From contig NZ_SCVC01000006.1 in NCBI RefSeq assembly GCF_004297405.1, forward strand, positions 62,001 to 126,000: 64,000 nt of DNA. The letters run 5' to 3'. Of this stretch, positions 43,779 through 54,300 are shown piece by piece (the first letter of the stretch is position 1; each line of letters starts with the position of its first letter). The stretch is from Reyranella sp. GTDB lineage: Bacteria; Pseudomonadota; Alphaproteobacteria; Reyranellales; Reyranellaceae. The notes beneath the pieces were generated by a model. The model saw only the letters and a list, made by a program, of their open reading frames with translations, was not told the DNA's origin and did not search any database. A program made the translations under genes and the position numbers.

Positions 43779-46700
43779 TCACCAGGTGATTCTGAAACCT
43801 GCGCGTAACGAGTGATTATCTGTGCCGCCGCCGACTTCGCCGTCATAGGAGACGAAGAGGGAGGTGCGGTCGCTGAGGGCCGTCGCGGCGGAGAAGCCGA
43901 TGACGGCACTGTCCCGCTGCGGCGTGGCACCGAAGACGGTGAACTGGCTGACGGGTGCTGCTGCAAAGGCTGCCGTCATCGGGCGTGCGGTGTCGGCGAA
44001 CTCGTGCATCCAACCGAGCCGCAGGCCGAGATCGAGCAGCGTGCCGCCGATGTCGAAACCGCCGGCGAGGTCGACGCCAAAGGTGGTGCGTACCGACGTC
44101 GTGGTCTGGCTGGCGACGGCGAGATTGAAGACACCGCCGCCATACTCGGTGAAGCCGGCCTGGTTGATCGAGCCGATCTGCAGGCGGGCGAAGGGGCTGA
44201 TCGAGGTATTGGCGCCGAGGTCCAGGCCAAACTTGTAGCCGGTCTCGATCTGGCCGAGGAACTGGTTGGCCGAGGTATTGCCGTTGGCGATGCCGGTGGG
44301 ATTGCCGGGCAGCGCGATGACCCTCTGCATGCGGTTGCTGGCATTGGCGTAGCCGGCCAGCGCGTCGGCGTAGAAGCCTGGTCCGCTGCCGTTCTGAGTG
44401 AACGAGCCGTAGACCGCGACACTGAACGAGTCGGAGTATCCGTTGCCGGAGAAGCCGTTCACCCACTGCGTGCCTGACGTATAGCCGCCGGCGATGCCGA
44501 CGAGGAAACGAGGATCGAGGCGGTAGTCGATGCCGAAGGCAGTACCGCCCATCGTGTAGGTGAAGCCCGAGGCGTTGGCGTCACCGAGAACGCTGCCGGT
44601 ACTGCCGATCCCAGCAAGCCACGCGCCGAAGCGATTGGGCGTGGTCGTATCGCACGCCACATCACAAGCCTCTGCAAGGGCGACGCTCTTGGCGCCACCG
44701 AGTCCTGCACCGCGTTCCGTCGCCATCTGGCGTCCGACCGAGTTCATGAAGAGCTGGCTGGCACGTGTGTTCAACGTGCCGAAGTCGGCATATTGCTGAC
44801 CGCTCAGCGCCTGCAGGGCAGGGGCGCCTTGCGTGGTCGGCAGGTTCGCCATCGTCGTGACGATGCCGCCGACATTGCCCGAAGCGGCAATGGCATCGAG
44901 AGCACCGCCGACTGCCTGCTGGTTGATGGTCTGTCCCGCCGAGGCAAAGGCATTGGGGGCCAGTGCGAGGGTGACGTAGATGTTGTTGCGGTCGAGCGAG
45001 AGCTTCGATGTGAGGAAGCCGACGCCACCGGTGGCGGCGTCGAACTTTACGGTGCCGCCGTCCTGGGTCGTGATGATCGTGTAGGTGGTGTTGGGCGTGT
45101 AGGTGCCGGCGTCGGGGACGATCAGGAGCGTGCCGGCATTGATCATCACCTTGTGGCCGGCGCCGACGACATTGATGCGGTCGCTGTTGCCCTGGGCGTT
45201 GACCTCGACCTCGTACGTTCCGCTGTTGAAGGTGAAGTTGCCGTTGACGGTCAGGTGGCCAATCGAGTTACCCGGTTTGACCGTGCCGCCATGGTTCGTG
45301 ATGTCGCCGGTAACGTTGCCGCTGCCGCTGAGGGTCCCGCCCTTGTTGACAGTGACATGGCTGGTCAGGTGGCCGTTCACCGCGAGGCCACCGGCATTGA
45401 TCGTCGTACCACCGCTGACGGTGCTGGTACCGGTGAGGTTGAGGCTGCCGGTGCCATTCTTGATGAGCGTGCCGGCGCCGGTCATGTCCCCTGCATAGGT
45501 GCCGTTGAACGCCTGGTCGAAGATGACGGTGGCAGTGTTTGAGATGTTGCCCTTCAGACTGTTGGAGGTTCCCTGCAGGATGCCGCCACTGACGAGGATG
45601 CCGGCACCGAAGTTGTTGTCGCCACTCAGGATCAACTTGCCGGCGCCGTCCTTGATCAACTCGCCGGTGCCCGTGATGTTGCCGGCGTAGGTCCCGTCGC
45701 TCGCCTGCTCGAAGACCACGATGGCGTTGTTGGCGATGTTGCCCACGAGGCTCGGGGTGTTGCCCTGCAGGATGCCCGACTTGACGGTGGTTCCGCCGGT
45801 ATAGGCGTTCGCGCCGGTCAAGGTCGTGATCCCCGAACCGTCCTTCACGAGCGACCAGCTCCCAGCATTGGCGTGGGTGCCGCCGGCGCCCGTCTGATCG
45901 ACAATGGCGTCGCTGATCGTTTGCGTCTGGCCGGCGCCAGGAGCGAGCGTGATCGTGCCGTTGGCATTGAGGAAGAGGCCCGATCCGGCGCCTGAACCGG
46001 ACGCGCCGTTGTTCGTACCGCTACCGCCACTGCCACCACCACCAGCGCCGCCCGCGACTGTGTTGCCGGAGACGGTGAACGAACCGGCCATGATCAGAGT
46101 GCCGCCGCCCTGAACGAAGAGCGCACCGCCAAGTCCCGCTCCGCCACCGCCGCCACCACCGCCGTTGCCACCGTGGCCACCCAGGAAGCCAGCTGTCCCT
46201 TGGTAAATTTCGCTGCTGCCGCCACCGCCGCCGCCAAGGCCGCCGTCTCCTCCGGTCGTACCGCCACCGCCGCCGCCGCCGAACCCGCCGGCTTGGCCAA
46301 TGCTGACCGAATGGCCGTTACCGCCGCCGCCGGCACCGCCTCTGCCTCCCGTATAGTCGCCGTTGGCACCGTCGGCTCCGGCGGGCAGGTACCCGCCGCC
46401 ACCGCCGCCCGCTCCGAAGGAGCCGTTGGCATTGCCGCCGTTTCCGCCGCGCGCCGAGCTGTTCTGCAAGTTGACGTTGCTCACGGCCACATGAGCGCCG
46501 GCACCGACGAAGAGCGCGCCGCCAAGTCCGGCGCCACCTGCACCACCGGGACCGGGGGGAGCGACCTCAATGCTCGCGCCGTCTCCGCCCTTGCCGCCCT
46601 GGGCGACGGCGTGAGTGATGTTGAGATCGTTGATCGCGACCGTACCGGACTGCACGAACAGGCCGCGATGCTGGTTGTTACCGGAGAGGGTGAAGTTGCC

Positions 46701-46988
46701 GCCATTGAAGGTGATGTTCTTGGTCACGGTCGGCAGGTTGCTGCTCAACGTGATGTTGGCGGTGAAGGTAATGGTGTCGCCGTTCGCCGCGTTGCTGATC
46801 GCGTTCTGGAGTTGCGATGAGTTGGCGACATTGAAGTTGGCCGCATTTGCCTGAAGCGGTGCGGAGAGCATGCCTGCTGTTAGCAGCATGGTGAATGCCA
46901 GGCGCGAGGCCTGCGTCGAGAGACAAGTCCCCTTGAGCAGATCCGCCATGCCACGAACCTGCCTCGCTACCCGAACACCACTGTACAT
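43779..46988 (-). CDS. Autotransporter (type Va) with Gly-rich beta-helical passenger, paralogue 3 of array
   Basis: Signal peptide; repeats of the autotransporter-associated beta-strand type (GSGITTLTGANAYTGGTTVKSGILQG); C-terminal barrel ending GGGTDNHSLRAGFRITW. Confidence 0.93.
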   Translation of the reverse strand: MYSGVRVARQVRGMADLLKGTCLSTQASRLAFTMLLTAGMLSAPLQANAANFNVANSSQLQNAISNAANGDTITFTANITLSSNLPTVTKNITFNGGNFTLSGNNQHRGLFVQSGTVAINDLNITHAVAQGGKGGDGASIEVAPPGPGGAGGAGLGGALFVGAGAHVAVSNVNLQNSSARGGNGGNANGSFGAGGGGGGYLPAGADGANGDYTGGRGGAGGGGNGHSVSIGQAGGFGGGGGGGTTGGDGGLGGGGGGSSEIYQGTAGFLGGHGGNGGGGGGGGAGLGGALFVQGGGTLIMAGSFTVSGNTVAGGAGGGGSGGSGTNNGASGSGAGSGLFLNANGTITLAPGAGQTQTISDAIVDQTGAGGTHANAGSWSLVKDGSGITTLTGANAYTGGTTVKSGILQGNTPSLVGNIANNAIVVFEQASDGTYAGNITGTGELIKDGAGKLILSGDNNFGAGILVSGGILQGTSNSLKGNISNTATVIFDQAFNGTYAGDMTGAGTLIKNGTGSLNLTGTSTVSGGTTINAGGLAVNGHLTSHVTVNKGGTLSGSGNVTGDITNHGGTVKPGNSIGHLTVNGNFTFNSGTYEVEVNAQGNSDRINVVGAGHKVMINAGTLLIVPDAGTYTPNTTYTIITTQDGGTVKFDAATGGVGFLTSKLSLDRNNIYVTLALAPNAFASAGQTINQQAVGGALDAIAASGNVGGIVTTMANLPTTQGAPALQALSGQQYADFGTLNTRASQLFMNSVGRQMATERGAGLGGAKSVALAEACDVACDTTTPNRFGAWLAGIGSTGSVLGDANASGFTYTMGGTAFGIDYRLDPRFLVGIAGGYTSGTQWVNGFSGNGYSDSFSVAVYGSFTQNGSGPGFYADALAGYANASNRMQRVIALPGNPTGIANGNTSANQFLGQIETGYKFGLDLGANTSISPFARLQIGSINQAGFTEYGGGVFNLAVASQTTTSVRTTFGVDLAGGFDIGGTLLDLGLRLGWMHEFADTARPMTAAFAAAPVSQFTVFGATPQRDSAVIGFSAATALSDRTSLFVSYDGEVGGGTDNHSLRAGFRITW

Positions 46989-47047
46989 TTACGCTTACCC
47001 TTACCCTTAGTCCTGAAAGTCGATCTCGCCGCGGGAGCTATCGATGA

Positions 47048-50000
47048 TCACCAGGTGATCCTGAAGCCTGCGCGCAGCGAGTGATTGTCGGTGCCGCCGC
47101 CGACTTCGCCGTCATAGGAGACGAAGAGGGAGGTGCGGTCGCTGATCGCCGTCGCGGCGGAGAAGCCGATGACGGCACTGTCCCGCTGCGGCGTGGCACC
47201 GAAGACGGTGAACTGGCTCACGGGTGCTGCTGCAAAGGCTGCCGTCATCGGGCGTGCTGTGTCGGCGAACTCGTGCATCCAACCCAACCGCAGGCCGAGG
47301 TCGAGAAGCGTGCCGCCGATGTCGAAGCCGCCGGCGAGATCGACGCCGAAGGTCGTGCGGACCGACGTCGTGGTTTGGCTGGCGACGGCGAGGTTGAAGG
47401 CACCACCGCCATACTCGGTGAAGCCGGCCTGGTTGACCGAGCCGATCTGCAGGCGCGCGAACGGACTGATCGATGTGTTGGCGCCGAGGCCCAGGCCAAA
47501 CTTGTAGCCGGTCTCGATCTGGCCGAGGAACTGGTTGGCCGAGGTGTTGCCGTTGGCGAGGCCGGTGGGATTGCCGGGCAGCGAGATCACGCGCTGCATC
47601 CGGTTGCTGGCATTGGCGTAGCCCGCCAGGGCATCGGCGTAGAAACCCGGCCCGCTGCCGTTCTGCGTGAAGGAGCCGTAGAGCGCGACGCTGAAGGCAT
47701 CGGAGTATCCGTTGCCGGAAAAGCCGTTGACCCACTGCGTGCCTGACGTATAGCCGCCGGCGATGCCGACGAGGAAACGCGGGTCGAGGCGATAATCGAT
47801 ACCGAAGGCGGTACCGCCCATCGTGTAGGTGAAGCCCGAGGCATTGGCATCGCCCAGCACGCTGCCGGTGCTGCCGATACCCGAGAGCCACGCGCCGAAG
47901 CGACTCGGCGTCGAGGTCTCGCAGGTGACGACGCAGGCTTCGGCGAGCGCTACTCGCTGCGGACCACTGCCGAGGCCGACACCGCGTTCGGTGGCCATCT
48001 GGCGTCCGACCGAGTTCATGAACAACTGCGAGGCCCGCGTGTTCAACGTGCCGAAGTCGGCATAGGGCTGGCCGCTCAACGCCTGCAGGGCAGGGGCACC
48101 TTGTGAAGTCGGCAGGTTGGCCATCGTCGTGACGATGCCGCCGACACTGCCCGAAGCGGCAATGGCATCGAGCGCGCTACCGACTGCCTGCTGGTTCTGT
48201 GTCTGTCCTGCCGAGGCGAAGGCGTTGGGCGCCAGCGCCAGGGTGACGTAGATGTTGTTGCGGTCGAGCGAGACCTGCGGCGTGAGGAAGCCGACACCGC
48301 CGGCGACATTGTCGAACTTCACGGTGCCGCCATCCTGCGTCGTGATGATCGTGTAGGTCGTGTTGGGCGTGTAGGTACCGGCGTCGGGCACGATCAGCAG
48401 CGTGCCGGCATTGATGTTCACCTTGTGGCCGGCACCGATTACGTTGATGCGGTCGCTGTCGCCCTGGGCGTTGACCTCAACCTCGTAGGTGCCGCTGTTG
48501 AAGGTGAAGTTGCCGTTGACGGTGAGGTGGCCGATCGAGTTGCCGGGCTTGATGTGGCCGCCATGGTTCGTGATGTTGCCGGTGATGTTGCCGGTGCCGC
48601 TCAGCGTGCCGCCCTTGTTGACCGTGACATCGCTCGTCAAGTGTCCATTCACGGCGAGGCCGCCGGCATTGAGCGTCGTGCCCCCGCCGACGGTGCTGGT
48701 GCCGGTGAGGTTGAGGGTACCGGTGCCGTTCTTGGTGAGCGCGCCGGCGCCGGTCATGTCGCCGGCATAGGTGCCGTTGAACGCCTGGTCGAAGATCACC
48801 GCGGCGTTGTTCGCGATCTTGCCCTGCAGGCTGTTGGACGTTCCTTGCAACGTGCCGGCATTGACGGTGGTGCCGCCGGTATACTTGCTGGTGCCGCTCA
48901 GAATCAGCTTGCCGTTGCCGTTCTTGACCACGGCGCCGCTGCCGTTGGTGGTGCCGACACCGGCGATGTTGCCGGCGAAGGTGCCGTCGGTCTCCTGGTC
49001 GAACAACATCGTCTTGGAAAGCGGCGACTCGTCGAAGGCGATGTTGCCGCGCACGGTGGTCGTGTTGCCCTGCAGGATGCCCTGGAAGACCTGCGTGGTG
49101 CCGGTATAGGTGCTGTTGCCGGCAAGGATCAGCGTGCCGTCGCCCACCTTGAGAATGCTGCTGCCGGCCACGGTGCCGGTCAGTGTCAGGGTCTTGCCGC
49201 CGTTCACCAGCAGCGTGCCGCCGGCGCCCTGGAGATTGAAGGGACGCTCGGTGGTGAAGGTGTCGGTCGCGAACAGAGTTCCGTTGTTGATGAGTGTGAC
49301 GGCCGTGCCGGCTGCGCCGAGCTTGTCGTCGGAAGCGACCTGCACGGTGCCGAACAGCACTTGCGTGCCGCCGCTGTAGGTGTTGGTTCCCGTGAGCTGG
49401 AGAACGCCGGCGCCATATTTCGTGAGTTGGCCGGTGCCGCCGATGTTGCCGCTCCAGGTGAGGGGATTGTTGTCGACGTAAAAGCCGCCACCGCTCGCGC
49501 CCAGAGTGACCGAGCGGCCGATGGTGAGGGTCGCCGGCGCTTCCTTGACTGTTCCGATGCTGCCGCCGTTCAACGTGATGGCCGTGCCAGCCGCGCCGAG
49601 ATTGGCGTCGGCGCTGATCTGCAGAAGACCGTCGCTGACCGTCGTGCCGCCCGAATAGGTGTTGGTGCCGGACAGGATCAGCCGGCCGCTGCCGGACTTC
49701 ACCAGCGTGCCGGCTCCGTCGATCGTGCCGCTCCAGGTCACCGCACCCGCCACATTCTCGCTCACATACACGCCGCCGCTGTTGGTGATCGTGAGAGGCC
49801 GGTTGAAGGTCTGCCCTCCGGCGCCGGTCGCGACGCCGATCACCGCATCGGTCACGCTGATGCCCTTGCCGGCAGCGCCTAGGTTGGCGTCCGATGTGAA
49901 CAGCAGACGGCCATCGGTGACCGTCGTGCCGCCGGAGTAGGTGTTGGTGCCGGCGAAGGTCACCTCGCCGGAGCCTCGCGCGATGACGGCGCCAGTGCCG

Positions 50001-51325
50001 GAGATGTTGCCGGCATAGGTGCCGGCGCCGGTCTGCTCGAACACGACGGTGGCGTTGTTCAGGATCGTGCCATGCAGGCTGCCGGTGTTGCCTTGCAGGA
50101 TGCCCGAGTTGACGGTGGTACCGCCGGAGTAGGTGTTCGCTCCAAACAGGATTGTCGTTCCCGCGCCGTCCTTCACAAGCGACCAGCTCCCGGCATCAGC
50201 GCCGGTGCCGCCCGCGCCGGACTGGTCGACGATGGCGTCGCTGATCGTCTGAGTCTGGCCGCCGCCCGGCGCCAGGGTGAGAGTTCCGTTGCCCTGGAGG
50301 AACATGCCGTTGCCCGCTGCGCCGCCGGCATCGCCTTGACTAAGGTAGCCACCGCTGCCGGCTGCGCCGCCGGCAACCGTGTTTCCGGAAACGACGAGCG
50401 CGCCGGCCAGGGAAATGGTTCCGCCATCCTGGACGAAGAGGGCGCCGCCCAGTCCGGCGCCGCCACCGCCGCCGCCGTAGAACAAGACATTGCCGGCTTC
50501 CGAGAGCCGGCCACCCGCGCCACCCAGAAAGCCTCCGGGCGACTTGTGGGGTGCGTTGGCGCTGGAGCCGCCGCCGCCGCCGCCGAAGCCGCCGGTTCCT
50601 CCGATGCCACTGCCGCCGCCGCCACCGCCGCCGCCGAAGCCGCCATTGCTTCCGGCGCCGTTCGTGCTGCCGTCACCGCCACCGTTGGTGCCACCGCCGC
50701 CGCTGACGAAGAGGCCGCCGTCGCCGCCGTCGGCGCCGGTGGGCCAATAGCTGCCGCCGCCGCCCGACGTGCCGTTGTTCGCCGACGTGCCGCCCGCGCC
50801 GCCGTGCGCCGAATTGTCCTTCAAGCCGACATTGCTCACCGTGACATGGGCACCTGCGCCGACGAACAGCGCGCCGCCCAGTCCGGCGCCACCGCCGCCG
50901 CCGCTGCCATCGTCACCGTTTCCGCCTTTACCACCCTGTGCCTTGGCATTGACGATGTTGAGATCGTTGATCGCGACCGTGCCGGACTGGATGAGCAGGC
51001 CGCGATACTGGTTGGCGCCGGACAGGCTGAAGGCGCCGCCGTTGAAGGTGACGCTCTTGGTCACGACCGGCAGGTTGCTGCTCAGCGTGATGTTGGCGGT
51101 GAAGGTGATGGTGTCGCCGTTCGCCGCGTTGCTGATGGCGTTCTGGAGCTGCCCTTCGGTGGCGACGTTGAAGTTGGCGGCATTTGCCTGAAGCGGTGCC
51201 GAGAGCACACCGGCTGCCAGCAGCATGGTGAATGCCAGGCGCGAGGCCGGCGTCGAGAGACAAGTCCCCTTGAGCAGATCTGCCATGCCACGAACCTGCC
51301 TCGCTACCCGAACACTGTTGTACAT
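47048..51325 (-). CDS. Autotransporter (type Va) with Gly-rich passenger, paralogue 2 of array
   Basis: N-terminal signal region and C-terminal barrel almost identical to 43779-46988; longer passenger with additional NTYSGGTTV repeats. Confidence 0.93.
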   Translation of the reverse strand: MYNSVRVARQVRGMADLLKGTCLSTPASRLAFTMLLAAGVLSAPLQANAANFNVATEGQLQNAISNAANGDTITFTANITLSSNLPVVTKSVTFNGGAFSLSGANQYRGLLIQSGTVAINDLNIVNAKAQGGKGGNGDDGSGGGGGAGLGGALFVGAGAHVTVSNVGLKDNSAHGGAGGTSANNGTSGGGGSYWPTGADGGDGGLFVSGGGGTNGGGDGSTNGAGSNGGFGGGGGGGGSGIGGTGGFGGGGGGSSANAPHKSPGGFLGGAGGRLSEAGNVLFYGGGGGGAGLGGALFVQDGGTISLAGALVVSGNTVAGGAAGSGGYLSQGDAGGAAGNGMFLQGNGTLTLAPGGGQTQTISDAIVDQSGAGGTGADAGSWSLVKDGAGTTILFGANTYSGGTTVNSGILQGNTGSLHGTILNNATVVFEQTGAGTYAGNISGTGAVIARGSGEVTFAGTNTYSGGTTVTDGRLLFTSDANLGAAGKGISVTDAVIGVATGAGGQTFNRPLTITNSGGVYVSENVAGAVTWSGTIDGAGTLVKSGSGRLILSGTNTYSGGTTVSDGLLQISADANLGAAGTAITLNGGSIGTVKEAPATLTIGRSVTLGASGGGFYVDNNPLTWSGNIGGTGQLTKYGAGVLQLTGTNTYSGGTQVLFGTVQVASDDKLGAAGTAVTLINNGTLFATDTFTTERPFNLQGAGGTLLVNGGKTLTLTGTVAGSSILKVGDGTLILAGNSTYTGTTQVFQGILQGNTTTVRGNIAFDESPLSKTMLFDQETDGTFAGNIAGVGTTNGSGAVVKNGNGKLILSGTSKYTGGTTVNAGTLQGTSNSLQGKIANNAAVIFDQAFNGTYAGDMTGAGALTKNGTGTLNLTGTSTVGGGTTLNAGGLAVNGHLTSDVTVNKGGTLSGTGNITGNITNHGGHIKPGNSIGHLTVNGNFTFNSGTYEVEVNAQGDSDRINVIGAGHKVNINAGTLLIVPDAGTYTPNTTYTIITTQDGGTVKFDNVAGGVGFLTPQVSLDRNNIYVTLALAPNAFASAGQTQNQQAVGSALDAIAASGSVGGIVTTMANLPTSQGAPALQALSGQPYADFGTLNTRASQLFMNSVGRQMATERGVGLGSGPQRVALAEACVVTCETSTPSRFGAWLSGIGSTGSVLGDANASGFTYTMGGTAFGIDYRLDPRFLVGIAGGYTSGTQWVNGFSGNGYSDAFSVALYGSFTQNGSGPGFYADALAGYANASNRMQRVISLPGNPTGLANGNTSANQFLGQIETGYKFGLGLGANTSISPFARLQIGSVNQAGFTEYGGGAFNLAVASQTTTSVRTTFGVDLAGGFDIGGTLLDLGLRLGWMHEFADTARPMTAAFAAAPVSQFTVFGATPQRDSAVIGFSAATAISDRTSLFVSYDGEVGGGTDNHSLRAGFRITW

Positions 51326-51370
51326 TTACGCTTACCCTTAGTCCTGAAAGTCGATTTCGCCGCTTCTTGA

Positions 51371-54300
51371 TCACCAGGTGATTCTGAAACCTGCGCGCAG
51401 CGAGTGGTTGTCGGTGCCGCCACCCACTTCGCCGTCATAGGAGACGAAGAGGGAGGTGCGGTTGCTGAGGGCCGTTGCGGCCGAGAAGCCGATGACGGCA
51501 CTGTCCCGCTGCGGCGTGGCGCCGAAGACGGTGAACTGGCTCACGGGGGCTGCTGCAAAGGCTGCCGTCATCGGGCGCGCGGTGTCGGCGAACTCGTGCA
51601 TCCAGCCGAGCCGCAGGCCGAGATCGAGCAGCGTGCCGCCGATGTCGAAGCCGCCGGCGAGGTCGATGCCGAAGGTTGTACGCACCGACGTCGTGGTCTG
51701 GGCGGCGACAGCAAGATTGAAGACGCCGCCACCGTATTCGGTGAACGCTGCTTGGTTGACAGATCCGATCTGCAGGCGGGCGAAGGGGCTGATCGAGGTG
51801 TTGGCGCCGAGACCGAGCCCGAACTTGTAGCCGGCCTCGATCTGGCCGAGGAACTGGTTGGCTGAGGTGTTGCCGTTGGCGAGGCCGGTGGGATTGCCGG
51901 GCAGCGAGATCACGCGCTGCATGCGGTTGCTGGCATTGGCGTAGCCCGCCAGGGCATCGGCGTAGAAACCCGGTCCGCTGCCATTCTGAGTGAACGAGCC
52001 GTAGACCGCGACACTGAACGAGTCGGAGTATCCGTTGCCGGAGAAGCCGTTCACCCACTGCGTGCCCGACGTGTAGCCGCCGGCGATGCCGACGAGGAAG
52101 CGCGGATCGAGACGGTAGTCGATGCCGAAAGCAGTGCCGCCCATCGTGTAGGTGAAGCTCGAGGCATTGGCATCGCCCAGCACGCTGCCGGTACTGCCGA
52201 TGCCGGCGATCCACGCACCGAACCGGCTGGGTGTCGTCGTATCGCAGGTGACGACGCAGGCTTCGGCGAGCGCTACTCGCTGCGGACCACTGCCGAGGCC
52301 GGCACCACGTTCCGTCGCCATCTGCCGGCCGACCGAGTTCATGAACAACTGCGAGGCCCGCGTGTTCAACGTGCCGAAGTCGGCATAGGGCTGGCCGCTC
52401 AACGCCTGCAGGGCAGGGGCGCCGGCGCCACTGGGAAGGTTAGCCATGACGGTGACGATGCCGTCGACATTGCCGGAGGCGGCAATGGCATCGAGCGCAC
52501 CGCCGACCGCCTGCTGGTTGATAGTCAGTCCGGCCGAAGCGAAGGCATTCGAGGCCAGCGCCAGCGAAACATAGACGTTGTTGGCGTCATAGCTGAGGCT
52601 GGGTGTCAGGAAGGCGAGGTTGCTGGTGGTCCGGTCGAACTTGCCGACGACACCACCTGCCGCCGAGATGAGCGTATAGGTGCTGTTGGGCCTGTAGGTG
52701 CCGGCCAGCGCAAGCACCTCGATCGTGCCACCCTGCAGGGTCGCCTTGTGGCCGGCGCCGACAACATTGATCTTGTCGTTCTGGCCGTTGGAGTTGATCT
52801 CGAACTCCAGAATGCCGCTGCGGACCGTATAGTTGCCGTTGATGGTGATGGTGCCGATCGAGTTGCCCGGCGCGATCTCACCACCGTTCTGCGTGATGTC
52901 GCCGGTGATGTTGCCGGCACCGCTCAGGATGCCGCCGTTCAACGTCACGTTGCTCGTCAGGCTGCCGTTCACGGCGAAGCCACCGGCATTGATCGTCGTG
53001 CCACCACCGAGGGTGCTGGTGCCGGTGAGCGTGACCTTGCCGGTGCCGTTCTTGGTCAACGAACCGGTGCCGGTCATGTTGCCGGCGTAAATGCCGGTGA
53101 TCGTCTGGTCGAAGATCACCGCGGCATTGTTGACGATATTGCCCTGCAGGCTGTTGGTCGTGCCCTGCAAGGTGCCGGCATTGACGGTGGTGCCGCCGGT
53201 GTACTTGCTGGTGCCGGTCAGGATCAGAGTGCCGGCGCCGTTCTTGACCACGCTGCCGTTGCCCGTGGTGGTGCCGACACCTGTGATGTTGCCGGCGAAG
53301 GTTTCGTCGCTGTGTTGATCGAAGACCAACGACTTGCTGAGATCTGAAGAGTCGAAGGCGACGTTGCCGCGGATGGTGTCGGAGCTGCCCTGCAGGATGC
53401 CCTGGAAGACCTGCGTTGTGCCGGTATAGGTGTTGGTACCGGTGAGGACGAGGGTGCCGGCGCCAACCTTGAGGAGGTTGGTGCCGCTCATGTGGCCTTG
53501 CAAGGTGAGCTCCTTGCCTGCATCGACGAGGAAGACACCGCCGGATCCGGCGAGAGTGATGGCGCGCGCCGTTGCGAAGGTATCGGACGCGCGCAGGACA
53601 CCATTGTCCTGCAACGTGATCCCTGCGGGGGCGAAGCCCAGCTTGTCGTCGGACGCGACCTGCAGCGTTCCGCGCCGGACAAGTGTGCCGCCGCCGTAGG
53701 TATTGGTGCCCGTGAGTTGGAGCTCACCGACGCCGTCCTTGACGAGCTGTCCGGCGCCGACAATGTTGCCGCTCCAGGTGATGGGGTGCTGACCGACCGA
53801 GACGCCGCCAATACCTTCCAAGGTGATGGTGCGGTTGAACGACGTGCCGGCAGGAGTCGTGGTGGTGGTTCCAATCGAACCGCCGTCCAGGGTGATCCCC
53901 GTGCCGGCCGCGCCCAGATTGGTATCGAGCGTAAAACTGATTATGCCTCCGCGCGCCACCGTGCCGCCGGAGTAGGTGTTGTTGCCCGTCAGCACGAGCT
54001 CGCCGACACCGGATTTGACCAGCCGGCCGCCGCCGTCGATGACACTGGACACGGTGAGTTCGTTGCGCGTCGACGCGACAACAAAGCCGCCGTCGTTGAT
54101 CAGCGTGACCGCTCGGTCGATGACTGTCGCCGGGCCGACCGTCAAGTCATCCGAGCGGCCGATCGTGCCGTTGTTCAGTGTGATGCCGGCGCCCGGACCG
54201 CTCAGACTGGTCGAAGAGGTGAGCAGCAACGTGCCGCCGGTGATCGTCGTGGCGCCGCTGTAGGTGTTGTTTCCCGTGAGCTTCAGCGTGTTGTTGCCCG

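Noticed and set aside
43779-43792. Palindrome ATCACCTGGTGAT at the end of each autotransporter gene as a terminator
   Set aside because: It encodes the conserved R-I-T-W-stop C-terminus; 6-bp arms with a 1-nt centre cannot form a stable hairpin, so coding constraint explains it
43730-43966. N-terminal extension of ORF 42479-43966
   Set aside because: It reads an alternative frame of the autotransporter barrel end; the same kind of Ser/Pro-rich frame (SSPMTAK...CAQVSESPGD) recurs behind the other paralogues (for example 51304-51501), showing it is a by-product of the duplicated barrel
45900-46600. GCC/CCG-rich repetitive tracts as possible CRISPR or microsatellite arrays
   Set aside because: They encode Gly-rich passenger segments (GGGGGG) in frame; no regular repeat-spacer structure
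48425-49882. 485-aa plus-strand ORF inside an autotransporter (and similar at 50072-51370, 53492-54961)
   Set aside because: Antisense ORFs created by repetitive Gly/Thr/Asn codons of the passenger
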